Shown: one piece after another, positions 12,301 through 22,418 of the stretch
How the letters are laid out: each line of letters begins with the position of its first letter
Numbering within the stretch: position 1 is the first letter of the stretch
Source of the DNA: Vitrella brassicaformis
Lineage: Eukaryota > Sar > Vitrellaceae
Assembly: GCA_001179505.1 (NCBI GenBank)
Contig: CDMY01000013.1
Location: 183,718 to 212,526, forward strand
Length of the DNA stretch: 28,809 bases
Reading direction: 5' to 3'
Notes under the pieces: model-generated
Database searches by the model: none
What the model was told of the DNA's origin: nothing
What the model saw: only the letters and a program-made list of their open reading frames with translations
Made by a program: the position numbers and the translations under genes

Positions 12301-15300
12301 GAAATGTCAACGGTCTCCTCCCTCAGTGTGCAACTCCATCCCTGCTCAACGCGACACGCCGGCGAGCACCCGTCACCTCCAAAGCTATCCTGGCCTTCGC
12401 ATTGCTCCGTTGATGTGAGCAGCAGGTTGCCGCACGCTGTCCTACAAACGGATGGCTGCGAGGAGTCGCAGGTGTAGCCGAGCTCGATGCGACACGTCGG
12501 TGAGCATCCATCGCCCGCTCGCTGATTCTCGTCATCGCCTGCAGGAAGAATAATCACAAGCTTACTAACTCTTGTCCCGTCGAGTGACATGCGTGTGCGT
12601 GAGTGTGTCCTGTAGATGAGTACATTCTTCGTCTCCTTTGACCTTCCCATCTCCACAAAGGGGAAGGATTTGCACTTTGCTCACGAGAGGCGAGGCGGCC
12701 GGTCCCTGGTTGGGGATGTGCACGAGACGATAGCCGTCCTCGATGGTGCACTGCGCCGAGCACCCGTCGCCATCTTGGGGAGGCATCTGTACGCACACAG
12801 TCGGCAGGACAAGCAATTGGTGTCCGAGTTTGTGTGATGGCGTTGCTGGCTACCATGCCTTGGTCGCATTCTTCGTGCGGCCCCGTCACAATACCATCCC
12901 CGCACCTCTGGCTGCCAGTAGCGCGCACGACACCGATGTCTACCACCTGTGAGACACAGCATCATGCTTATAAGGATGATTCACCTGCTGTCCATCCACC
13001 TCTGTGGGCTGTGACGGAAGCATCCAACATACGCGATACGAAGTATAGGGGCCCCCAAGCCCCCAAGTCGTGATCTGCATGTCTTCGGGGAGGCGGATGA
13101 GCAACCGATTGATCATCTGAATCGAAAACTCCGTCGTTGGCTCTTGCACTTGGTCGACCAGAATAGGCTGCTCTAGTGGCATTTCTCTTCCTGATGCGCT
13201 CCGGCGGTACCAATGGTCTCTGACCAGCTGCGCCTTCTCCCGGAGGTGTGTCTCGATGTCGGCCGCTGAGGGATCGGTGAGGTTCTCAGGATGACACATT
13301 TCTTCCGATGGCCCCACCAAGAAGAGAGGCCCCGGGATGATGTATATGCGGGCAGTCGAGGTCAGAAATGAGCCACGAATGGGAAGCGTAAAGAGTTCCT
13401 CAATTCGAAACTCCCAGAGCTGCGAACGAAAGCATACATCTACGTGAGGAAGAGCCTGCACATTTGCATGCCTCTCACCTGTTGCTCATACGGAGCTAGT
13501 AGCACAAATTCGCCCGCATCTAAGACTATCGACTTTGGGTCAGTGCAGTTGGCATTGGTAAGTGTGGCGGGGTCAAGGGGTTCGGCTGAGTTGAGGTCAG
13601 ACACAAGTGGAAAAGAGATGCCGCTGGAACAGTAACATACCTGTTTGCCCCAAGACAATACAACCTTAGGTGACACACACACGCAGACTGAAGCGACTTA
13701 CCTTTTTCAGGAAGGGTTCCTTCATGATTGTGTCATTGCGGCCGAGGCGAAAGTGAGCCAGCCAAAACATCCCTTCGTCTGTCTTACTGTAGATGACCTT
13801 CATGTCGCGAGACACGGACCTGATGGTCTCATTAGGAGCCAACCCGATCACCGTTTTGTTCAGATAGTCCCCACAGGCATATGCAGGATCAACTATCTAA
13901 GACACGACACATTGACAATCGGTTCACCGAGCTTGTCACCTAGATGACTATCTCTTGCATGCGCAACAGTTTTCTTCTCACCTGGATGGTGTCAATGTTT
14001 CCCATGGCGTATCCTTTGACAGCCATATGGCACTCCCGCTGCCGAACACACACGAAGAACTCGCCGCCCACAGGGCCGCCGACAACCACCGTGCCCCCGA
14101 TCTGCTGGAAGTCACGAGCCTTTTCGCAGCCCCTTCCAGGTTCTTCGACCAGATAGTTCTGTCGGGGCGGTTGCGGGCAGTAGCAAATCTGGGCACACAG
14201 AGCAAACCCAAATGGGTGCCTCATTCGCAGCTGAGTATTGTACTGTTGCAATTTATCCCTCACGGTGAAGTCGCCCGGCGTCTTGGCCCTTCCGAGCTGG
14301 TAGGTGTTATTGTACCAATCATAGATCAGGTCGCTGCTGTCGAAAAGCTTGGCGGGAATGGCAAGCCGCGACCCTTCTGGGGGATTATCGAAGTCATCGA
14401 GTGCCGGTGGGTCACAAATGCCGCAGACTTGTCCGTGAGCGCACAAGCGCACGTGGTCCGTCCTTCTCATGCTGTAGCCCGTCACTTGGATTCGACAAGG
14501 CTCCCCGCCCCGACATGCATGCACCTGCCAGTGAAACGGGCCTGAAAGGAGGCCACGACTTGGTAATTCCGCCCGTCGGGGCATCTCTGTGGACCTACCT
14601 CTGCATATGAGTCGGCCCAGCTCGATGTGTGTCTTGAAGTTTCCGATCGTCAGCCGTGTCTCATCCAGATGCCTCAGTGCGTCATGGTCAGCTGAGCCAT
14701 TAGGCAGCCGGGCCGGGATCACCGTATTGTTATAGGTGTAGCACACGCCCAAGACAGAGGCTTGGAGGGGCGGATTGAAGGAGAACGTTGCATGTGTCTG
14801 ATTAGAAGATGTGGCCTGAAGGACTTAAAGGAAGCAATGAATAACGATTCATCAGTACATGCCATGTCTCCTTCTCACAACGACGGGATTGTCCCGCGGG
14901 AAGACGTCATGGTCGGAATCAATGAAGGGGACCGAGCAGTCGAAGCGTGCCACCGACGGGGGGAACTCGCCAGTCGCATCGACTACCGATGGCACTAACG
15001 TGATGATTTGGGCCTCTGTCTTCTGCAGATTGAAGCCTGCCACCTCCACTTCACAGCTGTATCCCCAGTTGCAGATGTATGTCGGCTGCTCGCGGATGTA
15101 CTTGCCCTCCGGACCTGTTCCAGGAATGAGAGCAGCGAAAGGAGGGGGGGGGACCAAGGCCAGATACTGAGAGAATGAAGCGGAAGACGATGTCTTTATG
15201 TTACCTGCTACGTGAATCGTGCCAGCGTCTTGGTCGAAGTGCGCCGTGCCGTTGCATGAGTAGAAAGTGGATTGGCAGTAGCACACCTGCACCGTGCGAC

Positions 15301-18279
15301 AGCTCATGTCTCACGGCACGAACTCCAACTCACTTTTGTGCCGTCTTTTTGACTGACCTACGTACTTTGAATCGAAAATCGCCTCCCTTGTTCTCGCCAC
15401 CTGGGCGAGAAATTCCACTCTGTTCCTTCCGTGTTCCATATTCATGTCTCCCTTACCGCAGTCGCCATCTAGTGGGCACAGATCCCTGAAAATCAGCTCT
15501 TCGCCAGAGCACCCACCACCAGGGCTGCAAAGAGTGAAAGAGGATGCCATCCATGAACATAGTCACCGTGTTAATGTTAGAGCCAGCCATCGTCGCTCGT
15601 CCAGCTGACCAGTCGAAGCAGCTCCACGAGCACAAGTCCACAAGCCTTCCCTGATAGTAGATGTTCGTGCACCAAGAGCAAGCGCCTCCCATATACACGT
15701 AGTTGCCAAAGATGCATGTTGTCTCATCCAGCTGCCAACACGGACCTGAGACCAAAGCCGGCCAGTCAGTCAGGTTGAGCATGCTTGCAGATAAGTGCAG
15801 TCACCTCCGAACGTCTTGTAGGTGTCTATCGCTGAGAAGGAGAACACTTGGTAGTCGCTGTCGTTAGAGTGGATGATCGGTGAAGCATAGACGGGGAAAT
15901 GGTCCGAGATCTGCGGCGGCCAGGTGCTGGGATCCACACTGCCGCACTGTGCTTATGCACAGCGAGACATCAGCCAGTCAAATCTTCGTCACTGACTGGA
16001 AAGCTGTCTTATTGTCTCACTCGGCTCGTCTCGGGCACCACTTGGACCCTGCTGCTGTCCAAGAGCTCCTCCCTAAACAAGCAATACAGTAAGCACACAA
16101 GATGCCTCTCTTTTGTCTGTCCTGGTGGCTTGCCGACCCTCTGAGCAGAAAGACACAGTCGCTATTCTCACGATGGCAAAAGAAACTCAAATCGGCGTAC
16201 ACGCCTGAATGGGCGACATGCATCGATGACATACTGATAGATACATGACGATTGATTCATGCATACCTCCCAGGGTCAGCTCCCCCACATCGAAGAGATA
16301 GTCACTCTCAGACAGACTCAGCTCAGTGGGCGGGCACCAGCATAAGCGATATGAGCCCGGTTCAGGTTTCTTGTTCTCCAGACGGGCGTCAAACCCATAC
16401 ACTCCTGCAGGGGCGACCATCGGCACAGCTGTCGCGTTGCCTGGCCTCTCGTGCCGCAGCAGGGCAGCACTGCGGATGCCAACTGCAGGAGTGTGGGTGT
16501 GAGGGGCGGCGCAAACAGTGTCGTTCTGATAGGCCTGCGGGGACGGACGTTGTGGCAGAGCCATGCGAGAGAGACATCACATCGATGGTAAGGGCTCTCC
16601 CACCTTGATCATTCCTCCTTTGCTGTGGCGAATGTCATCGCCTTCAATCGCTATGAAGCACCTATCTAGACCAGCCTGACTGCCGCATCTGACCGAGTTG
16701 CCGGCCTTCGGGCCTGAAAGCAGGGAGGCACAGTTGGATACGGACGCGCGACTACATTGAACAATGGCACTGCACTACTCCCTCACCGCCTACGAAGAGG
16801 TGCGCCATCAAGCTGTCGAAATGCGTCCCATCGTTGGCATCACAGACACCCCTGACGGCCCTTCGACAGAGACACACCACATATGAGCCCGCACCATAGT
16901 CGCTCCACTCCAGGCCGTCATACAGCGACTGCAGGCCCTCACTTGACGGGCGTCTCTTCCACGGCAGCCCCGTGTCTCTGCCGGGGTAGATGACAGATGG
17001 GTGGGATGTGTGTGACGCGGCTGCGCCACAGCCTGTGGATGCCTCCACGATGCTAATCAGGTCGCTGTCGGTCATGCGCGGGCACTGAGGAGACATGAGA
17101 GGTAAGTCGGCACACGGACAAGCTGGCTCGTGTGTTTACCGCTGCGTCTGTCTGGTTGTAGTCGATGGTGATATCGCCACTCTGCAGCAGCAGTGTGGTA
17201 TTCGAGCCCACCCAAGCATAACGAAGATTCGGCACGCCTGCATACATCAAACTATGCATACATACAAAGATCCAGCCGTCTTATCTACCTTTGACATAGA
17301 CCAGCCCCACAGGAATCCGGTAGTCAGTGGCATTCACAACACATCATTTCGAGCACTCCAGCACACGACATAGGTCATAAATCCGCCGCCCTGTGGCGTC
17401 CCTAAATCATAAGTCCTGTTAGTGCTGGTCCCTCCCGCAATAGGCAGGCCCGACTGGCTGACGTTGGGCACAGCGACAGGCAGCGAACCGATGCCAGCGT
17501 CTGCCGGTCTACTGGCGCAGGGAGTGGACGAATCCGTCTGAAGGTTGGTGGCCACCTTGAGAATCACCGAACTGTCGAACGGCAGTGAAGTACCTGCACA
17601 AGGAGGTGGACATGATCTTCTTCGGGCGTGAATGCGCACGTGTGCATGCCTGACCTTCCACAGAGATTAAGCATGGGCTGCCGACCTCGCAGCTAATGCG
17701 CGAGTAAGAAGGAATGGCCCCTGCGACAAACAAATGTGTTGCCCTTGCTTATTTTCCCTCTGCAAATGGCAAGCCACGTACCAACGGCATCGAATTCACC
17801 ATCGAACACATCGGCCTCAGATCATTGTACGGACACCAGCACATCTTGACCCTCCCGCTCTCCCCAAACACATAGCTCGCCCCGTCGACTCGTCCGCACA
17901 TGATCCCGCTGCCGCCATGGGCCACCGAGGTGCACTCCATCTCCATCATCTCCTCGAATGTGCGTGGAAGAAAGAGAGAGGCAGGGACAGTCGGCCGGAA
18001 GGGCGGGCAATCGTAGGCGGGATCTACGAGGATGATTCTGTCTGAGGTGTCTGAGAAGTTCCACGCCGTGATGAAGGGGTCCAGCTTGGGGATGAAGATG
18101 GAGAGAGACTCGCCCACTGCCACTGTGAAGGGCCCCTGGAAGAGGACCTCGCGGGCGATCTCCTCATTTGGTTGCGCGTTAACGACGGGGTACAGTAGAC
18201 AGATGAGCATTGCAATGGCCAGTAAGGCCATGACAGATCCAGGATTCGGACGCACGGGGCCTCGGAGAGTTCGTCTCAT
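2462..18279 (-). CDS. Giant secreted multi-domain membrane protein (C-W-C modules, DUF4215, REJ/PKD-like, GPS-like, multi-pass C-terminus)
   Basis: One gene of about 42-43 exons and roughly 4,340 residues, starting at ATG 18277-18279 and ending at TGA 2464-2462. Exon phases join consistently over almost the whole length, which is why I call it one gene. Order: signal peptide, repeated Cys modules, DUF4215-type repeats, REJ/PKD-like region, GPS-like motif, first helix, about 1,050 cytoplasmic residues, then about five helices. Known proteins with REJ plus GPS plus many helices are polycystin-1-like. Large apicomplexan surface proteins such as the cysteine repeat modular proteins also combine a signal peptide, Cys modules and a multi-pass tail. 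I infer a cell-surface receptor, adhesin or mechanosensor, but neither subfamily can be assigned by eye. I saw no PLAT domain or polycystin pore signature. Two joins are unresolved: a one-base frame break near 17338, and the join between exons 10237-10428 and 10486-10866. Exons between 16073 and 16266 are uncertain. Confidence 0.8.
3408..6908 (-). other. Large cytoplasmic region of the giant protein
   Basis: Exons are 3408-3702, 3776-4518, 4589-6227, 6293-6530, 6594-6809 and the 37-nt exon 6872-6908, all in phase. They follow the first membrane helix. The longest exon encodes low-complexity acidic and basic sequence with a proline run (coded by an 11-G run on the plus strand at about 5936-5946), six RRxS motifs (5347-5763) and an EEGGEEAREESKEEDRETEE acidic stretch. 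The segment LRILRKFAFSFGTSLFLLL near 6310-6380 is hydrophobic and could be another helix, so full cytoplasmic placement is inference. No enzyme domain is recognisable. Confidence 0.65.
5347..5763 (-). other. Cluster of six RRxS phosphosite motifs in the giant protein
   Basis: Reading the minus strand from 5763, the motifs are GRRGSV, QRRLSS, FRRASV, QRRGSV, RRRSSV and ARRGSM, all within about 140 residues. R-R-x-S is the classical consensus of basophilic kinases (PKA, PKG and similar). This indicates a regulated cytoplasmic tail or loop. No direct evidence of phosphorylation can be read from DNA. Confidence 0.7.
6990..7424 (-). other. GPS-like motif and first membrane helix of the giant protein
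   Basis: Exon 7217-7424 encodes RCRRWLPSKGQWAALGCRV, which has the Cys-x-x-Trp ... Trp-x-x-x-Gly-Cys spacing of a GPCR proteolysis site (GPS) core. The usual following C-x-C-x-H-L half is not seen. Exon 6990-7144 then gives NNGFFMLLAIIATIVMGLLL, an obvious single helix ending at VITK. In REJ/polycystin-1 proteins a GPS precedes the first helix, and the order is the same here. Autoproteolysis is doubtful because the second half of the motif is missing. Confidence 0.55.
7502..11853 (-). other. REJ/PKD-like ectodomain region of the giant protein
   Basis: Exons are 7502-8427, 8483-8668, 8720-8938, 8998-9255, 9314-9810, 9877-10175, 10237 to about 10428, 10486-10866, 10982-11301, 11335-11623 and 11702-11853. 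REJ/PKD-type signatures are GCGGQVIFDASASRGAG followed by LNYTWTI (near 11200), VLGWDLHVLSS with LPVGDYHITC (10500-10640), and AVECPLLMDGSQS (near 10370). N-glycosylation sequons are frequent. The part nearest the membrane (7502-8427, about 308 residues) is probably the GAIN-like portion, but I base that only on position. REJ identification is by pattern and needs a profile search. Confidence 0.6.
11922..12946 (-). other. DUF4215-type Cys-rich repeats of the giant protein
   Basis: Exons 11922-12538, 12624-12786 and 12854-12946 join to give tandem repeats of the pattern C-G-D-G-x-x-x-G-x-E-x-C-D ... D-G-C-S-x-x-C-x-x-E-x-G-Y-x-C. The clearest pieces are CGDGIVTGPHEECDQG, DGDGCSAQCTIEDGY, CGDGKVKGDEEC joined to DDENQRAGDGCSPTC, and GGDGCSPACRVEQGWSC. 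The pattern restores itself only when the introns 12539-12623 and 12787-12853 are removed, which supports both splice calls. DUF4215 (Myxococcus-type Cys-rich) repeats are known in bacterial and protist surface proteins. Confidence 0.85.
12985..17720 (-). other. Repeated Cys modules ('G-x-x-C-x-I-x-V-x-G' ... 'Y-x-V-C-W-C') of the giant protein
   Basis: Exons are 12985-13419, 13479-13640, 13702-13896, 13982-14541, 14599-14815, 14879-15286, 15362-15524, 15559-15745, 15805-15946, 16021-16072, 16267-16534, 16604-16713, 16787-17084, 17140-17237, 17289-17593 and 17655-17720. Two motifs alternate. One is a start of the type GSPCLISVEG, EPCRIQVTGYS, YSCEVEVAGFN or DRCFIAIEGDD. The other is an end of the type YRLCWCPP, KMCWCPYND, YVVCWSAR, YVVCLCRR, VCYCQST, ICYCPQP or VCYCSSG. 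Spacing is roughly 90-200 residues. I do not recognise a named family, though the module recurs at least six times. The strongest frame problem (17338) is in this region. Confidence 0.65.
17778..18279 (-). other. First exon of the giant gene with signal peptide
   Basis: The first in-frame ATG is at 18277-18279 (MRRTLRG...). A second at 18229-18231 begins MALLAIAMLICLLYPVVNAQ, a textbook signal peptide with probable cleavage after VNA. The upstream in-frame codon at 18310-18312 is TTG, not ATG, so I do not use it. The exon ends in a C-W-C module (KMCWCPYNDLRPMC). The donor that fits the next exon's phase is at 17777 (gtggct). A stronger-looking donor four bases earlier in the gene (gtacgt) breaks the frame. 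Confidence 0.75.
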
Positions 18280-18409
18280 GCAGGCCCCCCCACGCCCCCA
18301 GTCTCGCGTCAAGGGAGCCCAGAGGGGTGGATTCCGTTTCTCGCCTGTGGTCTGTGTTGAAGGTCAAGTTGCATCCCTCTGTGTATCCATCTCTCACCGC
18401 TGACTCGGG
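18280..18409. promoter_or_regulatory. Compact divergent promoter region
   Basis: Only 130 nt separate the start codons of the giant minus-strand gene and the plus-strand monooxygenase. Both promoters and 5' untranslated regions must therefore overlap or extend into coding sequence. I see no TATA box. The strand on the giant-gene side is C/G-rich (gcaggcccccccacgccccc). Shared regulation is inference from spacing. Confidence 0.5.
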
Positions 18410-20168
18410 ATGCTTGTCACGCTCTTCGCAACCCAGGCTGCAGCGATGCTGTCATCTCGCTCCGGCAGCGTCCAGCCAGTTGTTATCGCGGGAGGCGGCC
18501 CAGCGGGCCTTGCTGCAGCAATGATGCTATCTCGTCGGGGCTACTCAAACATCACAGTGCTGGAGCGGATGAGCGAAGATGAGTACCTCAAAGACACAGA
18601 CAGGTAGGCGGTCGTTGTGAAGCGTGTCAAACGCTTTGGGTCAGTCAGATGACGCATACATACGTGTGTGCCACAGGACCTACGCCATGGCTCTCTTCCC
18701 TCGTGGGTCTGCGGCACTGGCCGAGATCGGCTTCACCCTGGACTTGGAGGAGGAAGGTGTCGACAATCACTTCGCTAACAGGACAAACATCCGCCCTGAT
18801 GGCTATGACGGCAGTTGGATGCAAACCAAGGGCAAGAAGGGCTTCTATGCGCTTGAGAAGGTGGCCAAGGAGGCCAGGGACAGGGGCAACAAGACAGACA
18901 ACTTTCCACTCACGGAGCTGCTGAAGCGACAGACCCTAACGCGGCTGCTATATAAGGATCTGATGGCCAAGTACCCAGGCGTGAACGCCGTCAAGATGGT
19001 CTTTGACGCGCAAGTGATCGGGTGCGACGTCGACCTGAGCAAGACTTCGGCGAGTGTGAGGTATCAGATTGCATCAGAGGCGGCGCCCAGGACAATCGAT
19101 GCGCAGCTGGTTATTGCGGCCGACGGCATGAACTCACAGATCACACGAAGCATTCAGGAGGTGAGGAGCCGGGGGAACAGGCAGGGGAGGGGAGGTGCCT
19201 TCCCACCTATGATTTCCCCTGTGAGTGTCTTGTTGCAGTCAGACCCAGCCTTTCGTCTGATTCGCCTCACAAACGAGAGCTATTTCGCGGGCTCCCCCAA
19301 GCGATACAAGGTGCTCGCCCTGCCGCCCTCCTTCGATGTGGAGGTCACGACTATCAAGAAGCCGCAGCGCCGCGGACTCGCTGCCCTCTTCAGAAGACGG
19401 CAGCCAGACGCCCCTGTGGAGACGACGACCCGGCTGCACATGAGCCCCAGATGCCAGGTCGTCTTCACACCCGTCGTCCCCAAGAACGAGTCGTTCTCGT
19501 TTGGATGCTTCCCCACCACACAGAAGCACACCCGCGTGGCCAACCTGAACACGCCGCCCGACCATCCCATTCTCTCTCTCGCGTCCGGCGAGGAGCTCTT
19601 GCGCTACCTCGAGCGGTCGATACCGCAATGGCGCAACGTGCGGGAAGTGGTCCGCATGGACGAGGCAGAGCGATTTGTTCGAAAGAAGGTCGGCAGATAC
19701 GGGACGCCCCAGTATGTGAATCAGCTGCATGTGGGCCGAGTGGCGTTCGTCGGAGATGCAGCTCATGCCTTCCCACCTGACTTGGGTCAGGGCGTGAATG
19801 CGGCTCTGGAGGATGTGGCCATCCTTGGCCGCTGCATGGATGGCGCAGACCAGCTGTCTGACGCCCTTCAGCTATACACCGGAATGAGGGGCCCCGATGC
19901 AGCTGCCATTGCTCATCTGGCGCATCGCTGGCAGCTACTCTCAGCTACTGCATCCCTCTTTCGCAAGATACGCTGGAGAGGGGATTTCTTCTTGCGACTG
20001 TTGCTGAGCCGACTGCTGCCCTTCCTTTTCGACCCACCCGTGTACCTGATGATCACACAGAGGGAGCTGTCATACGCCGAGGTGTGGCGAAGAGCCAGGA
20101 GGACGTCTCGGCGGCTGGCATACGTTGCCACACTTGTGCTGCTGGCGCTGATCCAGGCCGTGTTGTAG
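18410..20168 (+). CDS. FAD-dependent monooxygenase, kynurenine 3-monooxygenase-like
   Basis: Three exons (18410-18603, 18677-19160, 19239-20168) join in phase to 535 residues. GGGPAG at residues 28-33 is the FAD-binding Rossmann glycine motif. IAADG near residue 211 is the DG motif. GDAAHAFPPDLGQG at 398-411 is the GD/ribose-binding motif of class A flavin monooxygenases, and its form matches plant and algal KMO-like oxidoreductases. The last about 18 residues (LAYVATLVLLALIQAVL) form a likely C-terminal membrane anchor, as in KMO. The short hydrophobic N-terminus could be a weak targeting signal. Expected reaction: NADPH/O2-dependent hydroxylation. The substrate cannot be told from sequence. 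The 78-nt intron at 19161-19238 keeps frame, so it could be read through if retained. Confidence 0.85.
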
Positions 20169-20256
20169 TCGATCGACCGTGTAGTTGAGGTGTAGTGTGG
20201 GTGTGACGCCTTCTTGTGGCTGTTTTGTAGACATCACTATGGGTGGTTTCAAAGTA

Positions 20257-20270
20257 GCGGGCTTTCCCGC
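20257..20270 (+). other. Short GC hairpin, GCGGG-cttt-CCCGC
   Basis: Arms of 5 bp and a 4-nt loop lie in the 3' untranslated region of the monooxygenase gene. It is small and could be chance. Confidence 0.35.
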
Positions 20271-20288
20271 CTGGCCTGCATGATTGCG

Positions 20289-20294
20289 ATTAAA
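20289..20294 (+). promoter_or_regulatory. Candidate polyadenylation signal ATTAAA
   Basis: ATTAAA is the common variant of the eukaryotic AATAAA signal and sits about 120 nt past the monooxygenase stop. Use of this signal in this organism is assumed. Confidence 0.35.
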
Positions 20295-20633
20295 AGATGA
20301 CTATGGACATCCGAAGCTGGACGTGTCTTCGTGTTTGTGCATAGGATGGGTGGGTCATTTCAGCTCACTTTCTATCTTGTTTATTGGGTGGGGATGACCG
20401 CCGCTGACTTTTGTTGCGAAGCTTCAATGAATGCGACAACGTACACACATGGATGTATTAATTCATCGCGACACATCAAAATGAAGGTCACCACGAGCAC
20501 TGAGATTCACCGTCTCCCATTTACAAGTACGCAGAACATGCAGGACACACTCTACAGAGGTAGGTCGACACCAGGCAGGCAGCAGCGAGTCGCGAGTAGT
20601 AGCCCCGACCCCCATCCCCCACGGGGGCGTTGA

Positions 20634-22002
20634 TCACGTCACCCGCCCGTTGCCGCACACCACCACGACCACAGACGTGACGAATAGCGACAAGAGCAGG
20701 ACGGTACACGCCAGCTGCCTGGCGTTGAGCCGCCGGAGCCACTTGTCGCCCTCCTGGCTCTCAGGCCCACAGGCATCCTCACGGCAGCTAGGAGTGGACG
20801 GTGACGGGTGGCCCTTGAGGCAAAACCCATCACGCTTATCCTGATCGAAAGATGGATAGATTGACACAAGGCAAGACGACAGTGGTTGGGTTCCGTGCGG
20901 TCGGCTCAGCGTCATTCGTTCCTTACCCATTTCGATTCGTCGAGAAACTCCGGAAAGAGCTCGACGAACGTCTGCACCGACACCACGAAAGCACACGGGA
21001 TGGTGGATGCCAGCATGTGTCCGTGTGTGTGCGCGAGGTGTTCTGACCTTGTTGGACTTGTTCTCCTCAAACGTCCTGAATGCAGCCAGCCAGCAACAGG
21101 GACACAGGCAACACACACTCAGCTCATGATCAATGACGCCATCCACGCATGCACAGCCTAACTCACTTGAGTGCGAGTTTCCTCCTGTGTGCAAAGCTGG
21201 AGAGAAGGCCGCCGGTCGTCCGCGGCTCTGTGGGGTCGGTCATGAAGCTGAGCAGACCCGTGAGAATCGACTCGATCCTCCAAGACGGATTCCAACTCTC
21301 CTGCACACATACAGATGTAGACAGACGTGGACATCCACACATGACATTACACAGGTAGGCCGTACAGGATGGAAATCGGACATCGAAAGGCACAGCTTTG
21401 TGTTGATCTGAAAGCGACCTGAGAGAGAGATGAACAACCATCCAACCATACATGCCAGCCAACCAGACACACATCCACACAAACATGAACATGAGCCATT
21501 CTGTGGCAGTCTGCGATCCCGTGTGTGCACCACCGATGTGACAATACCATTGTTGGTGATCATGTAGATTGCAGGGGGGGCGAAGGGGTAATTCTGGGGG
21601 AACACCTGTTCAGGAGTCACGCGTCCCGAGTGAGTGCAGTGCAGCCTCATGTGTTGTGTATGTGTGCATCGTACGAGCTTGCCATGGTAGACACCGCCAG
21701 CGTATGCCGTATCCTTCGGCAAGTCGTGGCTGCCACACAGACACACACAGACAAACCAAACGAGGAGAGCAGATCAATCAGCATTGCCGCCATTCATGTA
21801 TGTGTCCTGTGTGGATCTTACAGCACGTAGTGCCAGACAAACATGCTTGAAGGAGATGGTTTCACCACTATGTGCGGCACAGGGTCCTTCTCGAGCTGAC
21901 AGCACACACAGGGCAGGCCTCACCTCGTTACACCAGAGTCGTTGCTCTCGCCACTGCAGCGCTGACCTGATGCAACTCGCGGTTGAGCCTGCCCACCGCC
22001 AT
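20634..22002 (-). CDS. UBE2J2-like: Tail-anchored ubiquitin-conjugating enzyme E2, UBC6/UBE2J2 type
   Basis: Nine exons, listed from the start codon: 21967-22002, 21822-21895, 21675-21729, 21548-21605, 21366-21418, 21167-21300, 21048-21075, 20927-20971, 20634-20840. All phases agree and give 229 residues, close to Ubc6 and UBE2J2. Diagnostic segments are LEKDPVPHIVVKPSP, MFVWHYVL, YHGKLVFPQNYPFAPPAIYM, catalytic Cys84 in NTKLCLSMSDFHP, ESWNPSWRIESILTGLLSFM, and the ending LACTVLLLSLFVTSVVVVV, a C-terminal tail anchor. As in the Ubc6 group, the usual HPN tripeptide is replaced (ITNNG). Members sit in the ER membrane and ubiquitinate substrates in ER-associated degradation. I chose the ATG at 22000-22002 because it directly precedes the conserved N-terminal helix (MAVGRLNREL). 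Confidence 0.95.
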
Positions 22003-22418
22003 GTTCCTCCTCAATCGACACTTTCCTTCTCCTCCTTCTCTACGCCCGCGATCCGGCATAAGCTCGCGTATAAGCTTGCAGGGGGAACAAGTGCGGAGCA
22101 GTGCTTTCAATTGTCTTCCCTGTCAATCCATCCATCGGTCACCGACAGCCATTCAGGCGGCTAGCCGCCAAAAACAAACCACTTCCATTCGCACTTTCTC
22201 AGGCATTCCACTTGCAAGCTGTCACTCACTCGCATTCACTCCCCATCCATTGCAAAGGATAACAGACGGCCATCCAGCCAGACGACACACGCCAAACTAC
22301 ACGCACTCTCGGCTGGGGGAACACCGAATTCTTCCGTTGTCTGTAGGTCTGTCTCTCTGTCTGTCTGTGTCTCTGCACTCGTGTGTGTTGCTGAATATGA
22401 TGAATAGGATGGTTACGG
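22003..22418. other. Intergenic region: E2 promoter side and transporter 3' side
   Basis: There is no gene here. It should hold the promoter and 5' untranslated region of the minus-strand E2 gene and the 3' untranslated region of the minus-strand transporter gene. A CTGTCTCTCTGTCTGTCTG-type low-complexity stretch lies at about 22350-22377. I see no TATA box or AATAAA that I can defend. Confidence 0.5.

Larger units (their letters stand above)
20169..20633. other. Convergent 3' region between monooxygenase and E2 genes
   Basis: I see no gene here. The plus-strand monooxygenase and the minus-strand E2 gene end toward each other. It contains a small hairpin (20257-20270), an ATTAAA at 20289-20294 about 120 nt after the monooxygenase stop (a candidate polyadenylation signal), and a C-run/G-run pair at about 20608-20627 that could fold. 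Confidence 0.6.

Noticed and set aside
18280-18312. Upstream in-frame start of the giant protein at 18312
   Set aside because: The codon there is TTG. The first in-frame ATG is 18277-18279, directly before a clear signal peptide.
19239-19766. Minus-strand open frame of about 175 codons opposite the monooxygenase
   Set aside because: The plus strand carries the conserved FAD and GD motifs in this span. The antisense frame has no recognisable features.
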